A DNA stretch of 50,671 nt, taken from NCBI GenBank assembly GCA_012729115.1, contig JAAYDR010000034.1, positions 1-50,671 on the forward strand, read 5' to 3'. A program made the position numbers and the translations under genes. The notes under the pieces are model-generated. The model was not told where the DNA came from. It ran no database searches and was given only the letters and a program-made list of their open reading frames with translations. Origin of the DNA: Clostridiales bacterium (GTDB lineage: Bacteria; Bacillota; Clostridia; Christensenellales; Aristaeellaceae). Position 1 is the first letter of the stretch. Each line of letters begins with the position of its first letter. Below, piece after piece: positions 24,731-33,717 of this stretch.

Positions 24731-24769
24731 CTGTTCATGAGGCTTTTGCCCGAAAAGACTCATGAACAG
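24731..24769. promoter_or_regulatory. Long dyad at the htpG transcription start
   Basis: CTGTTCATGAG (24731-24741) is exactly repeated in inverted form at 24759-24769; inside, CTTTT (24743-24747) pairs with AAAAG (24753-24757) around a 5-nt loop. It begins right after the -10, so the start point falls inside the left arm. It may be an operator for a second regulator or a 5'-terminal mRNA hairpin. Confidence 0.7.
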
Positions 24770-24795
24770 ATCAAACTAGGAGGCATTCCATTACC

Positions 24796-26688
24796 ATGCA
24801 AAAAGGCAGCATTTCCATTCACGCACAAAACATCATGCCCATCATCAAGCGGTGGCTTTACTCCGATAAGGACATCTTCATCCGGGAGATGGTCTCCAAC
24901 GCCTGCGACGCCATCGTCAAACAAAAGATGGCTTATCCGGGGTCAGAGGATGAATACCGGGTCACCGTAACCCTGGATGAGAAACTGGGCGAGATCCGCT
25001 TCAGCGACAATGGCATCGGCATGACCGCCGGGGAAGTTGAACGCTACATCAACCAGGTGGCTTTCTCCGGTGCGGAGGAATTTCTCAAGAACTACCAGGG
25101 GGACGAGAAGGGCGGCATCATCGGCCACTTCGGTCTGGGCTTCTACTCCGCCTTTATGGTGGCGGACAAGGTGACCATCGAGACCCTGAGCGGAAGCGAA
25201 GGGGCTGTACCTGTGCGCTGGGTCAGCGAGGATGGCATGCAGTTTGAGATGGAGGACGGCAGCCGTACCCAGCGGGGTACGGACATCATCCTGCACATCG
25301 GCGAGGAAGACAAGGAGTTTTTACAGGAGTATAAGGTGCGGGAGATTCTGCGCCGGTACTGCGGCTTTATGGCCACCCCGGTGTATCTGCAGGTGGTCAA
25401 GGCGGAGGAGCCCAAGGAGGACAAGGATGCCCAGGACTCCAAGGATGAACTCAAAAAGGATGGGGAGGCCCCCGCTCCCAAGGCCGAAGAGCCCAAAGCA
25501 CCTGAGCACATCAACGACCTGGCGGCCCTATGGCTCAAAAACCCCAAGGATTGCACCGCCGAGGAGTACAACAACTTTTACAAGCGGGTGTTCCACGCTT
25601 TTGAGGACCCGCTGTTCTACGTTCACCTGAACGTGGACTATCCCTTCAACCTGAAGGGGATCCTCTATTTCCCCAAGATCACCAACGATTTTGGCACCCG
25701 GGAGGGGGAGATCAAGCTCTTCTCCGGTCAGGTCTTTGTCGCCGACAACATCAAGGAGGTCATCCCAGAGTTTTTGATGCTGCTCAAAGGCGTCATCGAC
25801 TGCCCGGATCTGCCCCTGAACGTGAGCCGCAGCTTCCTCCAAAACGACGGGTACGTCAAAAAGCTCTCCGCCTACATCACCCGCAAGGTGGCGGACCGGC
25901 TGGTCAGCCTGTTTACCACTGAGCGGGAGACCTACCAGCGCTACTGGGACGACATCCATCCCTTTGTGAAATACGGCTGCATGCGGGATTCCAAGTTCTT
26001 CGACCAGGTAAAGGACAGCCTGCTGTACAAGAGTACCAAGGGCGATTATCTGACCCTTCAGGAGTATGTCTCCAAAAACGAGGGGACCCTGGGCAAAAAA
26101 GTGATCTACACCAACGATCCTGCCCGCCAGGCCGCCTCCGTGGCTCTCTATGAGGCCAAGGGCATTGACGTGGTGGTGCTGGATGCCCTGATTGACCTGA
26201 ACTTCGTCAGCTTTGTGGAGTATTCCGGCAGCGGAGAATCCGTAACCTTTGCCAGGGTGGATGCGGACGCCAGCAGTTTCACCCAGGAGCAGGACGGGGA
26301 AGAAGAGGCCCTCAAGACGGACGAGAAAAAGCTGGACGAGCTCTTTAAAGCCGCCCTGGGCAAGGAAGATCTGACCTTGAAACTTCAAAAGCTCACCGAC
26401 GCCTCACTGCCCGCTTTGCTGGTGCAGGAGGAACAGAGCCGCCGTTTTACCGAGATGAGCAAAATCTATGGCCAGGACTTTAAAATGCCCGAGAAATATA
26501 CCCTGGTGCTGAACCAGAACAGCCCTGTGGTGCAAAGCCTCCTCGCCGCTCCGGAAGGTGAGAAGCGCGATCTCATGATCGGGCAGCTTTATGATCTGGC
26601 TCGCATGAGCACCCGCCCTCTGGAAAAGGAAGAAGTGACCGCCTTTTTGAGCCGCAGCCACAAGCTGCTGGAACTGCTGGGACAATGA
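24796..26688 (+). CDS. htpG: Molecular chaperone HtpG (Hsp90)
   Basis: A 630-residue ATP-dependent Hsp90. The N-terminal GHKL ATPase domain (~1-215) shows EMVSNACDAIVK, DNGIGMT and GHFGLGFYSAFMVADKV. A charged Lys/Glu/Pro linker (~197-240, with EEPKEDKDAQDSKDELKKD) is longer than in E. coli HtpG. The middle domain (~245-490) contains LPLNVSRSFLQND with the catalytic-loop Arg, and the C-terminal dimerisation domain ends at ~630. AGGAGG lies 12 bp before ATG 24796. Regulation by HrcA through CIRCE is expected; in Bacillus subtilis htpG is not HrcA-controlled, so this is a lineage difference. A clean terminator follows. Confidence 0.97.
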   Translation: MQKGSISIHAQNIMPIIKRWLYSDKDIFIREMVSNACDAIVKQKMAYPGSEDEYRVTVTLDEKLGEIRFSDNGIGMTAGEVERYINQVAFSGAEEFLKNYQGDEKGGIIGHFGLGFYSAFMVADKVTIETLSGSEGAVPVRWVSEDGMQFEMEDGSRTQRGTDIILHIGEEDKEFLQEYKVREILRRYCGFMATPVYLQVVKAEEPKEDKDAQDSKDELKKDGEAPAPKAEEPKAPEHINDLAALWLKNPKDCTAEEYNNFYKRVFHAFEDPLFYVHLNVDYPFNLKGILYFPKITNDFGTREGEIKLFSGQVFVADNIKEVIPEFLMLLKGVIDCPDLPLNVSRSFLQNDGYVKKLSAYITRKVADRLVSLFTTERETYQRYWDDIHPFVKYGCMRDSKFFDQVKDSLLYKSTKGDYLTLQEYVSKNEGTLGKKVIYTNDPARQAASVALYEAKGIDVVVLDALIDLNFVSFVEYSGSGESVTFARVDADASSFTQEQDGEEEALKTDEKKLDELFKAALGKEDLTLKLQKLTDASLPALLVQEEQSRRFTEMSKIYGQDFKMPEKYTLVLNQNSPVVQSLLAAPEGEKRDLMIGQLYDLARMSTRPLEKEEVTAFLSRSHKLLELLGQ

Positions 26689-26706
26689 TGCCGAAGGGCA
26701 ACTAAA

Positions 26707-26733
26707 GGCCGCCTCCACCAGGGCGGCTTTTTG
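26707..26733 (+). terminator. Intrinsic terminator of htpG
   Basis: GCCGCC (26708-26713) pairs with GGCGGC (26722-26727), followed by TTTTT, 20 bp after the htpG stop. Confidence 0.9.
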
Positions 26734-26866
26734 CTATCCAGCATCCGTTTGTAACAAATCTGCAATAAAAGCAGGATTCCGGAACAAAAAACCGTATTCT
26801 TTATTTGTCTGCCCTTTTTACGCACCATCCGGCCCACTGGGCTTTAAATAGGAAAGGAGCCACAGC

Positions 26867-27808
26867 ATGATGAAACGTTTTCTATGCGCCATCCTCTGTG
26901 CGCTGCTGGGTACAGCCTGTGTCATCCCTACTCCGGTTGCATTGGCCAGCCAAATGCCCAGGGATATCATCCCCCTGGATGATGACGCGCTGCCGGAGCC
27001 TGCCCCGGGCCAGCACCATTATCTGATGGCCTGCGTGGACACCTGGAAGGCCAATCCCAAAAATCTGGGCAATACGGACGGGGTGATCCTGGTCACCCTG
27101 GATACCAACGCCAAGCGTCTGATTTTTACGACCTTCACCCGGGAGATGCTCATCAAACGTCCGGACGGGGGGATCGGCCGCATCACCTATATTGCCAAGA
27201 ATTACGGCCCTGAAGCCCTGTGCAACATCATCAGCACCCATTTTGGGATCAAGGTGGACAAGTATATCCTCTTCAGTATGGACGATGTGCAGACCATCAT
27301 CGACGCCATGGGCGGGGTGTACATCACCGTCACCGATGCCGAGGCCGATTACCTCAACCGTTACCGCATCAGCCGGGACAGCACCACCCCCAGCATGGAC
27401 AAGGCAGGCACTTATCTCTTTGGCGGCCACGCCGCCGTGATCTACATGCGCATCCGCAAGGTGGGCAACGAAGGCGACGCGGGCAGAACCCGGCGTATGC
27501 GCACCGTGCTGAGCACGCTGGCCTCCAAGTACGACAACATTACCCTCAGCCAGGCCCTGGAAATCCTCAAAGCCGTTACAGACCATTCATGCATCACCAA
27601 CCTGACCCTGACGGACCTCATGGAGGCGGTGGGATACGCCATGCAATTGCGGGGCGTAGAGCCGGAGGGGCTGCAAATGCCCCCCAACGAGGCCATGGAG
27701 CCCATCGTCTACGCAGGTATGAGCACCCGTCAGGTGGACTTTGAACTGTGCAGGCAGCGTCTGGCGGAATTTCTGGACAGCGGGTTTTCCGTGGTTGAAG
27801 CCAAGTAG
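26867..27808 (+). CDS. LytR-CpsA-Psr (LCP) family protein
   Basis: A 313-residue exported protein. Residues 1-28 form a signal sequence or anchor ending in ALAS. The LCP domain (~48-225) has NTDGVILVTLD, FTREMLI, the VDAMGG-like IIDAMGGVYITV and the Arg-rich YMRIRKVGNEGDAGRTRRMRTV that contacts the pyrophosphate of the lipid carrier. LCP enzymes link polymers such as teichoic acids or capsule to peptidoglycan outside the membrane. The ribosome-binding site AAAGGAG precedes ATG 26867 (second ATG at 26870). It stands alone between htpG and a regulator gene, so the polymer it attaches cannot be told. Confidence 0.88.
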   Translation: MMKRFLCAILCALLGTACVIPTPVALASQMPRDIIPLDDDALPEPAPGQHHYLMACVDTWKANPKNLGNTDGVILVTLDTNAKRLIFTTFTREMLIKRPDGGIGRITYIAKNYGPEALCNIISTHFGIKVDKYILFSMDDVQTIIDAMGGVYITVTDAEADYLNRYRISRDSTTPSMDKAGTYLFGGHAAVIYMRIRKVGNEGDAGRTRRMRTVLSTLASKYDNITLSQALEILKAVTDHSCITNLTLTDLMEAVGYAMQLRGVEPEGLQMPPNEAMEPIVYAGMSTRQVDFELCRQRLAEFLDSGFSVVEAK

Positions 27809-27844
27809 GGCTGATCACAGTAGTGATGATGGAGCGGTAAGGAT

Positions 27845-29005
27845 ATGGACAAACCCACTAGAAGGCAACGAGGTCCAAAAAAGCCCGAAATCCCCGTGAT
27901 CTGGGATGCCGCGTGCAGGGAGATCCCCATCTGTTCCACCATGCTAGGCGGCATCCAACGAATGGCAAACAAGAAACGCTATGCCGTCCGGATCTATGGC
28001 AGCTGCGAGGAGTTGGCCGCCGATTCCAATGCCAGCGCTACGGTGATCGTGGTAGGCTTTGAATCAGCCCGGCTTCTTACGGTTTTTCAAGAGCTTCATG
28101 CATTGGGCAAACGAATCGTCGTCACCAGCATGGATGCGGATCACATCGACTCCCATTACTCCTGTGCCACCTTTTCGCGACGCATTGTAACGGAGCAAAT
28201 GCTGGACTATTTGCTGGATAAGGGATGCCGACGTATCGCTTTGGTCGGATGCGGTGAGCGTTCCGTCAACGACATGGTCCACAGCGATGCCATGGAGAAA
28301 TATCTCTCTAAGCATCATCCGGAGGCTTATGGCCGGACATTCTGGTATTGTGCCCGTATTGCCGAGAGCTTTCAGGAACTTCTGGCCCACCGGCCTACCT
28401 TTGACGCGGTGTTGTGCCCCAACGATTTTGCAGCTGTGGCATTTTTGCATTTCTGTGAGGAAAACGGCCTGCGAGTACCGGAGGACCTTCTGCTGGCCTC
28501 CATCAAGGGCAGCTGCGTCAGCCAATACTGTAAGCCCTCCATCACCTCCCTATCTGTGGATTTTGATTCCATTGGCGTCCATTCCGTGTCCACATGGCTC
28601 TTTTTACAGGATATTGAGGATGACAGCCTTCAAGTAAGGCTGACCATCCCCGGGCAAATTACCGCCCGGGAAAGCACCGGTCAAAGCACACCGCATGCAA
28701 CGCAGTACACCCCCCCTCCTCTCATGGATGGCAGCTATCAGGGAGGCCCTTTCTACGGAGAACCCACTCTGCAAGCGCTGATGAGGATTGAGCGCTGTCT
28801 TCAGGGTTGTGATGAGCTGGATCTGCGCATCATTGGCCGGCTGATGAGTTCGGACAGCTACGAAAAAATTGCCGAGAACCTTTTCCTGTGCGAAAGTTCC
28901 CTGCAATACAGGGTACACAACATCTTCCAGCGCGGACAAGTGAATGACCGCAGAATGTTCGTAAAGCTCCTGAACGATAACTTTACCCGAAACAACAGTT
29001 TTTAG
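27845..29005 (+). CDS. Sugar-responsive-type regulator: PBP1-like sensor with C-terminal helix-turn-helix
   Basis: A 386-residue protein. Residues ~15-275 resemble the periplasmic-binding-protein-like sensor of LacI/PurR regulators (GGIQRMANKKRY, GCRRIALVGCGERS, FDAVLCPNDFAAVAFLHFC, PSITSLSVDFDSIG). The usual N-terminal LacI helix-turn-helix and hinge are absent; the protein starts with a short basic tail. Instead residues ~318-375 look like a LuxR/GerE-type helix-turn-helix (LRIIGRLMSSDSYEKIAENLFLCESSLQYRVHNI). It lies upstream of a carbohydrate ABC transporter and probably controls it in response to that sugar; this is inferred from position. GGAGCGGTAAGGAT precedes the ATG. Confidence 0.78.
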   Translation: MDKPTRRQRGPKKPEIPVIWDAACREIPICSTMLGGIQRMANKKRYAVRIYGSCEELAADSNASATVIVVGFESARLLTVFQELHALGKRIVVTSMDADHIDSHYSCATFSRRIVTEQMLDYLLDKGCRRIALVGCGERSVNDMVHSDAMEKYLSKHHPEAYGRTFWYCARIAESFQELLAHRPTFDAVLCPNDFAAVAFLHFCEENGLRVPEDLLLASIKGSCVSQYCKPSITSLSVDFDSIGVHSVSTWLFLQDIEDDSLQVRLTIPGQITARESTGQSTPHATQYTPPPLMDGSYQGGPFYGEPTLQALMRIERCLQGCDELDLRIIGRLMSSDSYEKIAENLFLCESSLQYRVHNIFQRGQVNDRRMFVKLLNDNFTRNNSF

Positions 29006-29033
29006 TATGCACAGCAGCATGACCCGATCCAAA

Positions 29034-29070
29034 CAAATGCTCCCCCCGCGATATCCGGGAGGAGCATTTG
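29034..29070 (+). terminator. Hairpin after the regulator gene
   Basis: A perfect 10-bp stem CAAATGCTCC (29034-29043) / GGAGCATTTG (29061-29070) with a GC-rich inner part. The downstream run is A/T-mixed rather than pure T, so termination may be partial. Confidence 0.6.
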
Positions 29071-29221
29071 TATAATTAATATATTTTACTGCCAATTCAT
29101 ACAAAAGTCAACCCGAAATTGCTGCTGGGGATGGAAAAAGAATCACCTCCCCTTTTCTCCACTGATCCTATATAATGAGGGACATACAGAAACAAACCAT
29201 ATGCGAAAGGGCGGCGTCCGG

Positions 29222-30139
29222 ATGCGTGTACGCGAAAATTATCTGCCCCCCACGACGGCGCTGGGCCGCAGCGACCGCCGTCTGGGTATTCTTTTGGTCC
29301 TTCCTGTTGTGTTTTTTATGCTGGTTCTGGTGGCCTATCCCCTGGTCAACCTTATCACCCTAAGTGTGCAAAACTACAACATGCTCTCCCAAAAGAGCCG
29401 GTTTGTGGGGCTGACCAACTTTATACGGGTCCTCTCCGGCGGGGATTTCTGGCAGAGCCTGTTGCGCACGCTGATTTACTCCCTAGGCTCCCTGATTCCC
29501 TGCTCAGTTTTGGGAACGCTGTTTGCTGTATTGCTCAACAAGGACATCCCCGGGCGTTCCTTTGTCCGTTCCTTTGTGATCTTTCCCTATATTATGCCTA
29601 TGGTCGTGACCTGCGCGATCTTTCGATATATGCTGAATGATCTGGTGGGGATCCTGGATCATTATGCTGTGGTCCTGGGGCTCGCTCCCCGCACGCTTAA
29701 TCTCTTTGGGCGGTATGACCTGGCGATGCCTGGTGTGATTGCGGTATCCGTATGGAAGTATTCTCCGATGATTATGATTGCCGTACTTGGTAAATTGCAG
29801 ACCATCTCCGGCGATTATTACGAAGCCGCTCAGGTGGATGGGGCAAACCAGTGGCAGCAGTTTTGGCACATCACGTTCCCCTTCATCCTTCCTCCGCTGA
29901 TCGTAGTGATGCTGATGCGTTTTATCTTCCTGTTTAACAAATGGGACATCATCTATATGCTTACCGGAGGAGGTCCGCTCAACGCCACCGCAACGCTACC
30001 CATGGTGCTTTATTCCGAGGCCTTCAGCTCCTATAACCTAGGCAAAGCCGCCGCCATAGGCGTGATGATGTTTGTGATCCTGCTGATCTGCTCCCGATTT
30101 TACTACAAGCTAAACGAAGTGGCTGAAAAGAGGCTGTAG
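29222..30139 (+). CDS. Carbohydrate ABC transporter permease (MalF/UgpA-like)
   Basis: About 305 residues with six membrane segments (LGILLVLPVVFFMLVLVAYPL, then five more). The EAA loop that docks onto the ATPase is visible as YYEAAQVDGANQWQQFWHITFPFI at about residues 200-223. Type CUT1, for di- or oligosaccharides or glycerol phosphate. ATG 29222 has AAAGGG 10 bp upstream; ATG 29201 is in frame but lacks a Shine-Dalgarno. The partner permease starts 2 bp after the stop. The operon has no ATPase gene, so a shared MsmX-type ATPase elsewhere is likely. Confidence 0.92.
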   Translation: MRVRENYLPPTTALGRSDRRLGILLVLPVVFFMLVLVAYPLVNLITLSVQNYNMLSQKSRFVGLTNFIRVLSGGDFWQSLLRTLIYSLGSLIPCSVLGTLFAVLLNKDIPGRSFVRSFVIFPYIMPMVVTCAIFRYMLNDLVGILDHYAVVLGLAPRTLNLFGRYDLAMPGVIAVSVWKYSPMIMIAVLGKLQTISGDYYEAAQVDGANQWQQFWHITFPFILPPLIVVMLMRFIFLFNKWDIIYMLTGGGPLNATATLPMVLYSEAFSSYNLGKAAAIGVMMFVILLICSRFYYKLNEVAEKRL

Positions 30140-30141
30140 AC

Positions 30142-30984
30142 ATGACGTTGAGCCATAGGACGGTTTTGCACAAGGCGATCCTGTACGGGGTGGTATTGCT
30201 TCTGGTGGTGGTGGCGCTATTTCCCTTGGCGTGGGCCATATTTGGTTCCCTGAAAACCAGCCAGGAACTCTACAACTTCCCCTACAACCTGCTCCCCCAG
30301 GCACCGACTCTTAATAACTACAATATGCTTCTTTCCCTATCCAACTTTTTCCGCAGTTTTACCAACACGTTTTTTACCTCCGTAGCAGCCACGGCTCTCT
30401 CCCTGTTGGTGGCCTGCCTGTCAGGCTACAGCTTGACCCGATTTGCTTTTCCAGGCTCGAAGCTGCTTAAACGGCTTATTCTGGACACCTATATGATCCC
30501 CTCCATTTTATTGGTATTGCCAATTTACTCCATCCTGACCAAACTGAATCTTCGGGATAACCTGATGGCTTATACCCTTATGGTAACCTCCACCACGCTG
30601 CCCTTTTGTGTATGGCTGATGACCTCCTATTTTGCAGGGGTGTCTATGAGCTTTGAAGAAGCGGCTATGATTGATGGCTGCAGCCGTTTCAAAGCATTTT
30701 ACAAGGTGGTCGTTCCCCAATTGACCCCTGCCATCATTGCCACTGGCATTCAGGCTTTTATTCTGGTTTGGAATGACCTGATGTACGCCAAAATCCTGCT
30801 CTCCTCCGAGGAGAATCGAACTCTGTCCCTAGTCATCTCCTCCATGTTTGCACAGGAGCAGGTATATCCCTGGGGAGTGATCCTGGCCGGCACAGTGGTT
30901 GCTACCGTTCCGGTACTGCTGATGTTCATATTCGGCGTAGATAAGCTGATCGGTGGCTGGTCCGAGGGTGGCGTGAAGGGATGA
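30142..30984 (+). CDS. Carbohydrate ABC transporter permease (MalG/UgpE-like)
   Basis: A 280-residue membrane protein with six predicted segments and the EAA loop SFEEAAMIDGCSRFKAFYKVVVPQL at ~171-195. The N-terminal LLLVVVALFPLAWAIFGSLKT and the LPTLNNYN-like PQAPTLNNYNML stretch are typical of the CUT1 MalG side. The start lies 2 bp after the MalF-like gene with no good Shine-Dalgarno, suggesting coupled translation. The sugar-binding protein gene follows after 73 bp and has its own strong ribosome-binding site. Confidence 0.93.
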   Translation: MTLSHRTVLHKAILYGVVLLLVVVALFPLAWAIFGSLKTSQELYNFPYNLLPQAPTLNNYNMLLSLSNFFRSFTNTFFTSVAATALSLLVACLSGYSLTRFAFPGSKLLKRLILDTYMIPSILLVLPIYSILTKLNLRDNLMAYTLMVTSTTLPFCVWLMTSYFAGVSMSFEEAAMIDGCSRFKAFYKVVVPQLTPAIIATGIQAFILVWNDLMYAKILLSSEENRTLSLVISSMFAQEQVYPWGVILAGTVVATVPVLLMFIFGVDKLIGGWSEGGVKG

Positions 30985-31057
30985 GGGTTACTATTGTGTT
31001 GATAGCGAGCCGGTATATACACTGGTCGCTTCACAATAAAAAAAGGAGGATTTTCTC

Positions 31058-32401
31058 ATGAAGAAAGGTCTCGGTGTTTTTCTCGCGCTAGTATTACTCT
31101 TGAGCGGGCTGACTCCTCTGGCCACGGCTGAAAGCGGCGGCCTGTCCGGCACGATTACGTTCCTTTCCGGGGAAACCGACGAGGAGCAGGTCCTGGTCAC
31201 CCGCGCCGTAATTGCGGCCTTTGAAAAGGAGAACCCCAACTGTAAAATCGAACTTGTACTGGCAGGCATGGATGACCGCGAAGAGTCCATCATGGCCGAC
31301 CTGTACGCCGGTGCTCCAGTGGATTTGATCACAGTGGACGTGGAATCCATCGGCACCTATGCCAACGCAGGTATTCTGTACCCCCTGGACGACTTGATTC
31401 AGGAGATCGGCGAGGATGACTTTATCCAGGGCTCTCGCCTCCAGGTCAACGGCCATGACTATGGATTCCCCTATGCCGGATGCAGCATGATGATGTATGT
31501 CCGCAACGATTTGCTGGAGGCTGCAGGGCTGAAGGTTCCCACTACCTGGTCAGAGCTACTGGAGGTGGCCAAAGCCCTCACCAAAGACGGTGTATACGGC
31601 TGCTGCCTGCCCGCGGGACAGAACAACGCCACCACGCTGTGGGCCAACATGTTCATTAACATGGCTGGGGGCAATGTCTGCGGTACGGATCTGCAACCTA
31701 CCCTGGATACCGAACCCGTAAGAAAGGCTCTGCAATTCTATAAAGATTTGGCTCAGTATTGCCCCGAGGGAATTTCGTCCTATGGCTACGGAGATCAGAT
31801 TACAGCCTTTTGCTCCGGAAAGGCCTCCATCACCTTCTATCAGGGCCGTGTAATCGCCAGAGTATTCTCTGAAGCCCCGGATCTTTTGGATCGCTACGGA
31901 GTCTATGAGATTCCCACCTGCGATGACGGCGCACCCCTGCAGTTCTCAAGCTACAACTACTATGCCCTGGGAGCCAATACCCAAAACCCGGAACTGGCCA
32001 AGGCATTCCTGAAGTATCTGTGCACAGGCCAGAATGCCGCCAACTTTGCCCTTTCCGCCCCCGGGCACATTACCCCCTCCCTGCACAGCGTAAAGAACCT
32101 GCTGACGGATATCGTAAAGACTTCCACAGAACCCATTCTCGCCAAGAGCGCGGAGAAAATCCTGTTCTCCTTTGACCATGCGGCCGGCGAGAAAGGCTTC
32201 AACGAGTCTGCCAACGCGGGCGGCGTCACCGGAACCACCTTTACCCGCAACGGCATCCTTAACACAAACTATTCCTATGTTCGCCAGTACAACATCCTCA
32301 GCGGCATGGTGCAACAGGTGCTTCTCAACAATGTAGCGCCTCAGGAAGCGGCAGCAGCAGCACAGGCCCAGTTTGTGGAAGTGCTGGAGGACCTTCAATA
32401 G
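31058..32401 (+). CDS. Extracellular sugar-binding protein (ABC family 1)
   Basis: A 447-residue exported binding protein. The signal peptide KKGLGVFLALVLLLSGLTPL ends with a probable cleavage site at ATA|ES. The mature protein has family-1 features: ITFLSGETDEEQ, VDLITVDVESIGTYANAG, GYPYAG-like YGFPYAGCSMMMYVRNDLLE and PTTWSELLEVAKAL. There is no lipobox Cys, so unlike most Gram-positive binding proteins it is not a classical lipoprotein. GGAGG lies 8 bp before the ATG. Placing the binding protein last, after the permeases, differs from the common order. Ligand unknown. Confidence 0.9.
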   Translation: MKKGLGVFLALVLLLSGLTPLATAESGGLSGTITFLSGETDEEQVLVTRAVIAAFEKENPNCKIELVLAGMDDREESIMADLYAGAPVDLITVDVESIGTYANAGILYPLDDLIQEIGEDDFIQGSRLQVNGHDYGFPYAGCSMMMYVRNDLLEAAGLKVPTTWSELLEVAKALTKDGVYGCCLPAGQNNATTLWANMFINMAGGNVCGTDLQPTLDTEPVRKALQFYKDLAQYCPEGISSYGYGDQITAFCSGKASITFYQGRVIARVFSEAPDLLDRYGVYEIPTCDDGAPLQFSSYNYYALGANTQNPELAKAFLKYLCTGQNAANFALSAPGHITPSLHSVKNLLTDIVKTSTEPILAKSAEKILFSFDHAAGEKGFNESANAGGVTGTTFTRNGILNTNYSYVRQYNILSGMVQQVLLNNVAPQEAAAAAQAQFVEVLEDLQ

Positions 32402-32437
32402 GAATTGGGGCAAGCTATCCCATATAGGATCCACACA

Positions 32438-32469
32438 GAAACCGGGATCGTCATGTTGGTCCCGGTTTC
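32438..32469 (+). terminator. Terminator-like hairpin after the sugar transporter operon
   Basis: A perfect 10-bp stem GAAACCGGGA (32438-32447) / TCCCGGTTTC (32460-32469), followed by a pyrimidine-rich TCTCTGTC rather than a pure T-run. It separates the operon from the convergent natB-like gene. Confidence 0.7.
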
Positions 32470-32535
32470 TCTCTGTCTCCATGGATGAAACTGTACGATT
32501 CCCACAAAGAATGCCCCGGACGCTTCCAGTCCTCT

Positions 32536-33717
32536 TTACCGCGCAAACATGACCTTCTCACTGTGAAACATCCTGGTAAGCACAAAGGCAAGAATCCCGC
32601 AATATACAAGATTGCTGATCACCGTAATCATCACATGCACCCGGGACAGTTCAAAGGAAAAGATTCCGCTCATGCACTGCACCGAGTTGTAAACCGGTAT
32701 CAGGTATAAAAGGGCTCCCCCGGAGGCATGCTCAAACATTCCGCTGATCCCCACCAGCATCACCACAACCATGAGCGGCAGCACATAGGTCTGCGCTTCC
32801 TTCACGCTTCTGGCCAGGGCGGAGAAGATGGAAATCATCGAAACAAAGAGGAGGACTGTGGAGAGAATGACCACAGCCAGGAGCAAATAGTCTCCGGTGG
32901 TATAGAACACGTCCAACTGTTCGCCGGAACTGCCAAAAAGCTTGGGCAGGGACAGAATCGTTCCCAGGGTGCTGGACACAGCGCTGCAAACAGCCACAAT
33001 GGTAATGGCGAAGATTTTTCCCAAAGCCAGCTCGCTGCGGCGCAAGGGCGTCACCAGGAGGGTCGAAAGTGTGCCCCGTTCCTTCTCTCCGGCAATGGAC
33101 TCCGGAGCGATGGCCAAACATCCTGAAAAGAGGAAAATTGTCAGCAGCAGCGGCATCATGGAGGAAAACATCTGGCCGCTGACATCCTTTTCGCTGGCAA
33201 GATCGAAGGTTTCCTGGCCGTTGTTCACGTCAAATTTATTGGCCAATGAACTTTCATAGAAATCCAGCATGGCCACTGCCTGGGAATAGGCCTGGGCAGA
33301 AGAGCCGGAAGCACTGTTGTAATAAAGCTGAACATTGGGGGCCGCCGCACCGCTTCCAATGTCATACTCCGCCACCATCCCGTCAAAGTTGGCAGGGAAA
33401 ACCATCAGCAAGTCCAGTTCCTTGGCTGTGATTTTCTCTTTTCTACGGTCCGCCTCATCCTGGTCATAGTGAGCAAAGCTTTCATAGGATAGACCGCGTT
33501 CTTGCAGCATGGCTGTCATGGAAGGGGGAATCTCCATGGCGGTGATACTGAGAGCGCGCTCCCCGGTGCCTGCCATGTTGCCGATGGCGCTGCCCATGAA
33601 GGTATACATTACATAGATCATCAGTCCTGGCAGGAGGACGGAACTGAACAATATCCGCCTGTCGCCAAAAAAGCGGGAGAGCTCCTTTTTCATGACGGTC
33701 CAAATACTGCTTTTCAT
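32536..33717 (-). CDS. ABC-2 type exporter permease (NatB-like)
   Basis: A 393-residue membrane protein: one membrane helix near residues 24-44, a ~150-residue extracytoplasmic domain, then five or six helices from ~165 (PLLLTIFLFSGCLAIAPES). The sequence ESIAGEKERGTLSTLLVTPLRRSELALGK after the second helix is the hallmark of this family. Bacillus NatB with NatA exports sodium, but many homologues export other substrates, including drugs or peptides, so the substrate is open. Its ATG overlaps the TGA of the ATPase gene (ATGA). Confidence 0.88.
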   Translation of the reverse strand: MKSSIWTVMKKELSRFFGDRRILFSSVLLPGLMIYVMYTFMGSAIGNMAGTGERALSITAMEIPPSMTAMLQERGLSYESFAHYDQDEADRRKEKITAKELDLLMVFPANFDGMVAEYDIGSGAAAPNVQLYYNSASGSSAQAYSQAVAMLDFYESSLANKFDVNNGQETFDLASEKDVSGQMFSSMMPLLLTIFLFSGCLAIAPESIAGEKERGTLSTLLVTPLRRSELALGKIFAITIVAVCSAVSSTLGTILSLPKLFGSSGEQLDVFYTTGDYLLLAVVILSTVLLFVSMISIFSALARSVKEAQTYVLPLMVVVMLVGISGMFEHASGGALLYLIPVYNSVQCMSGIFSFELSRVHVMITVISNLVYCGILAFVLTRMFHSEKVMFAR

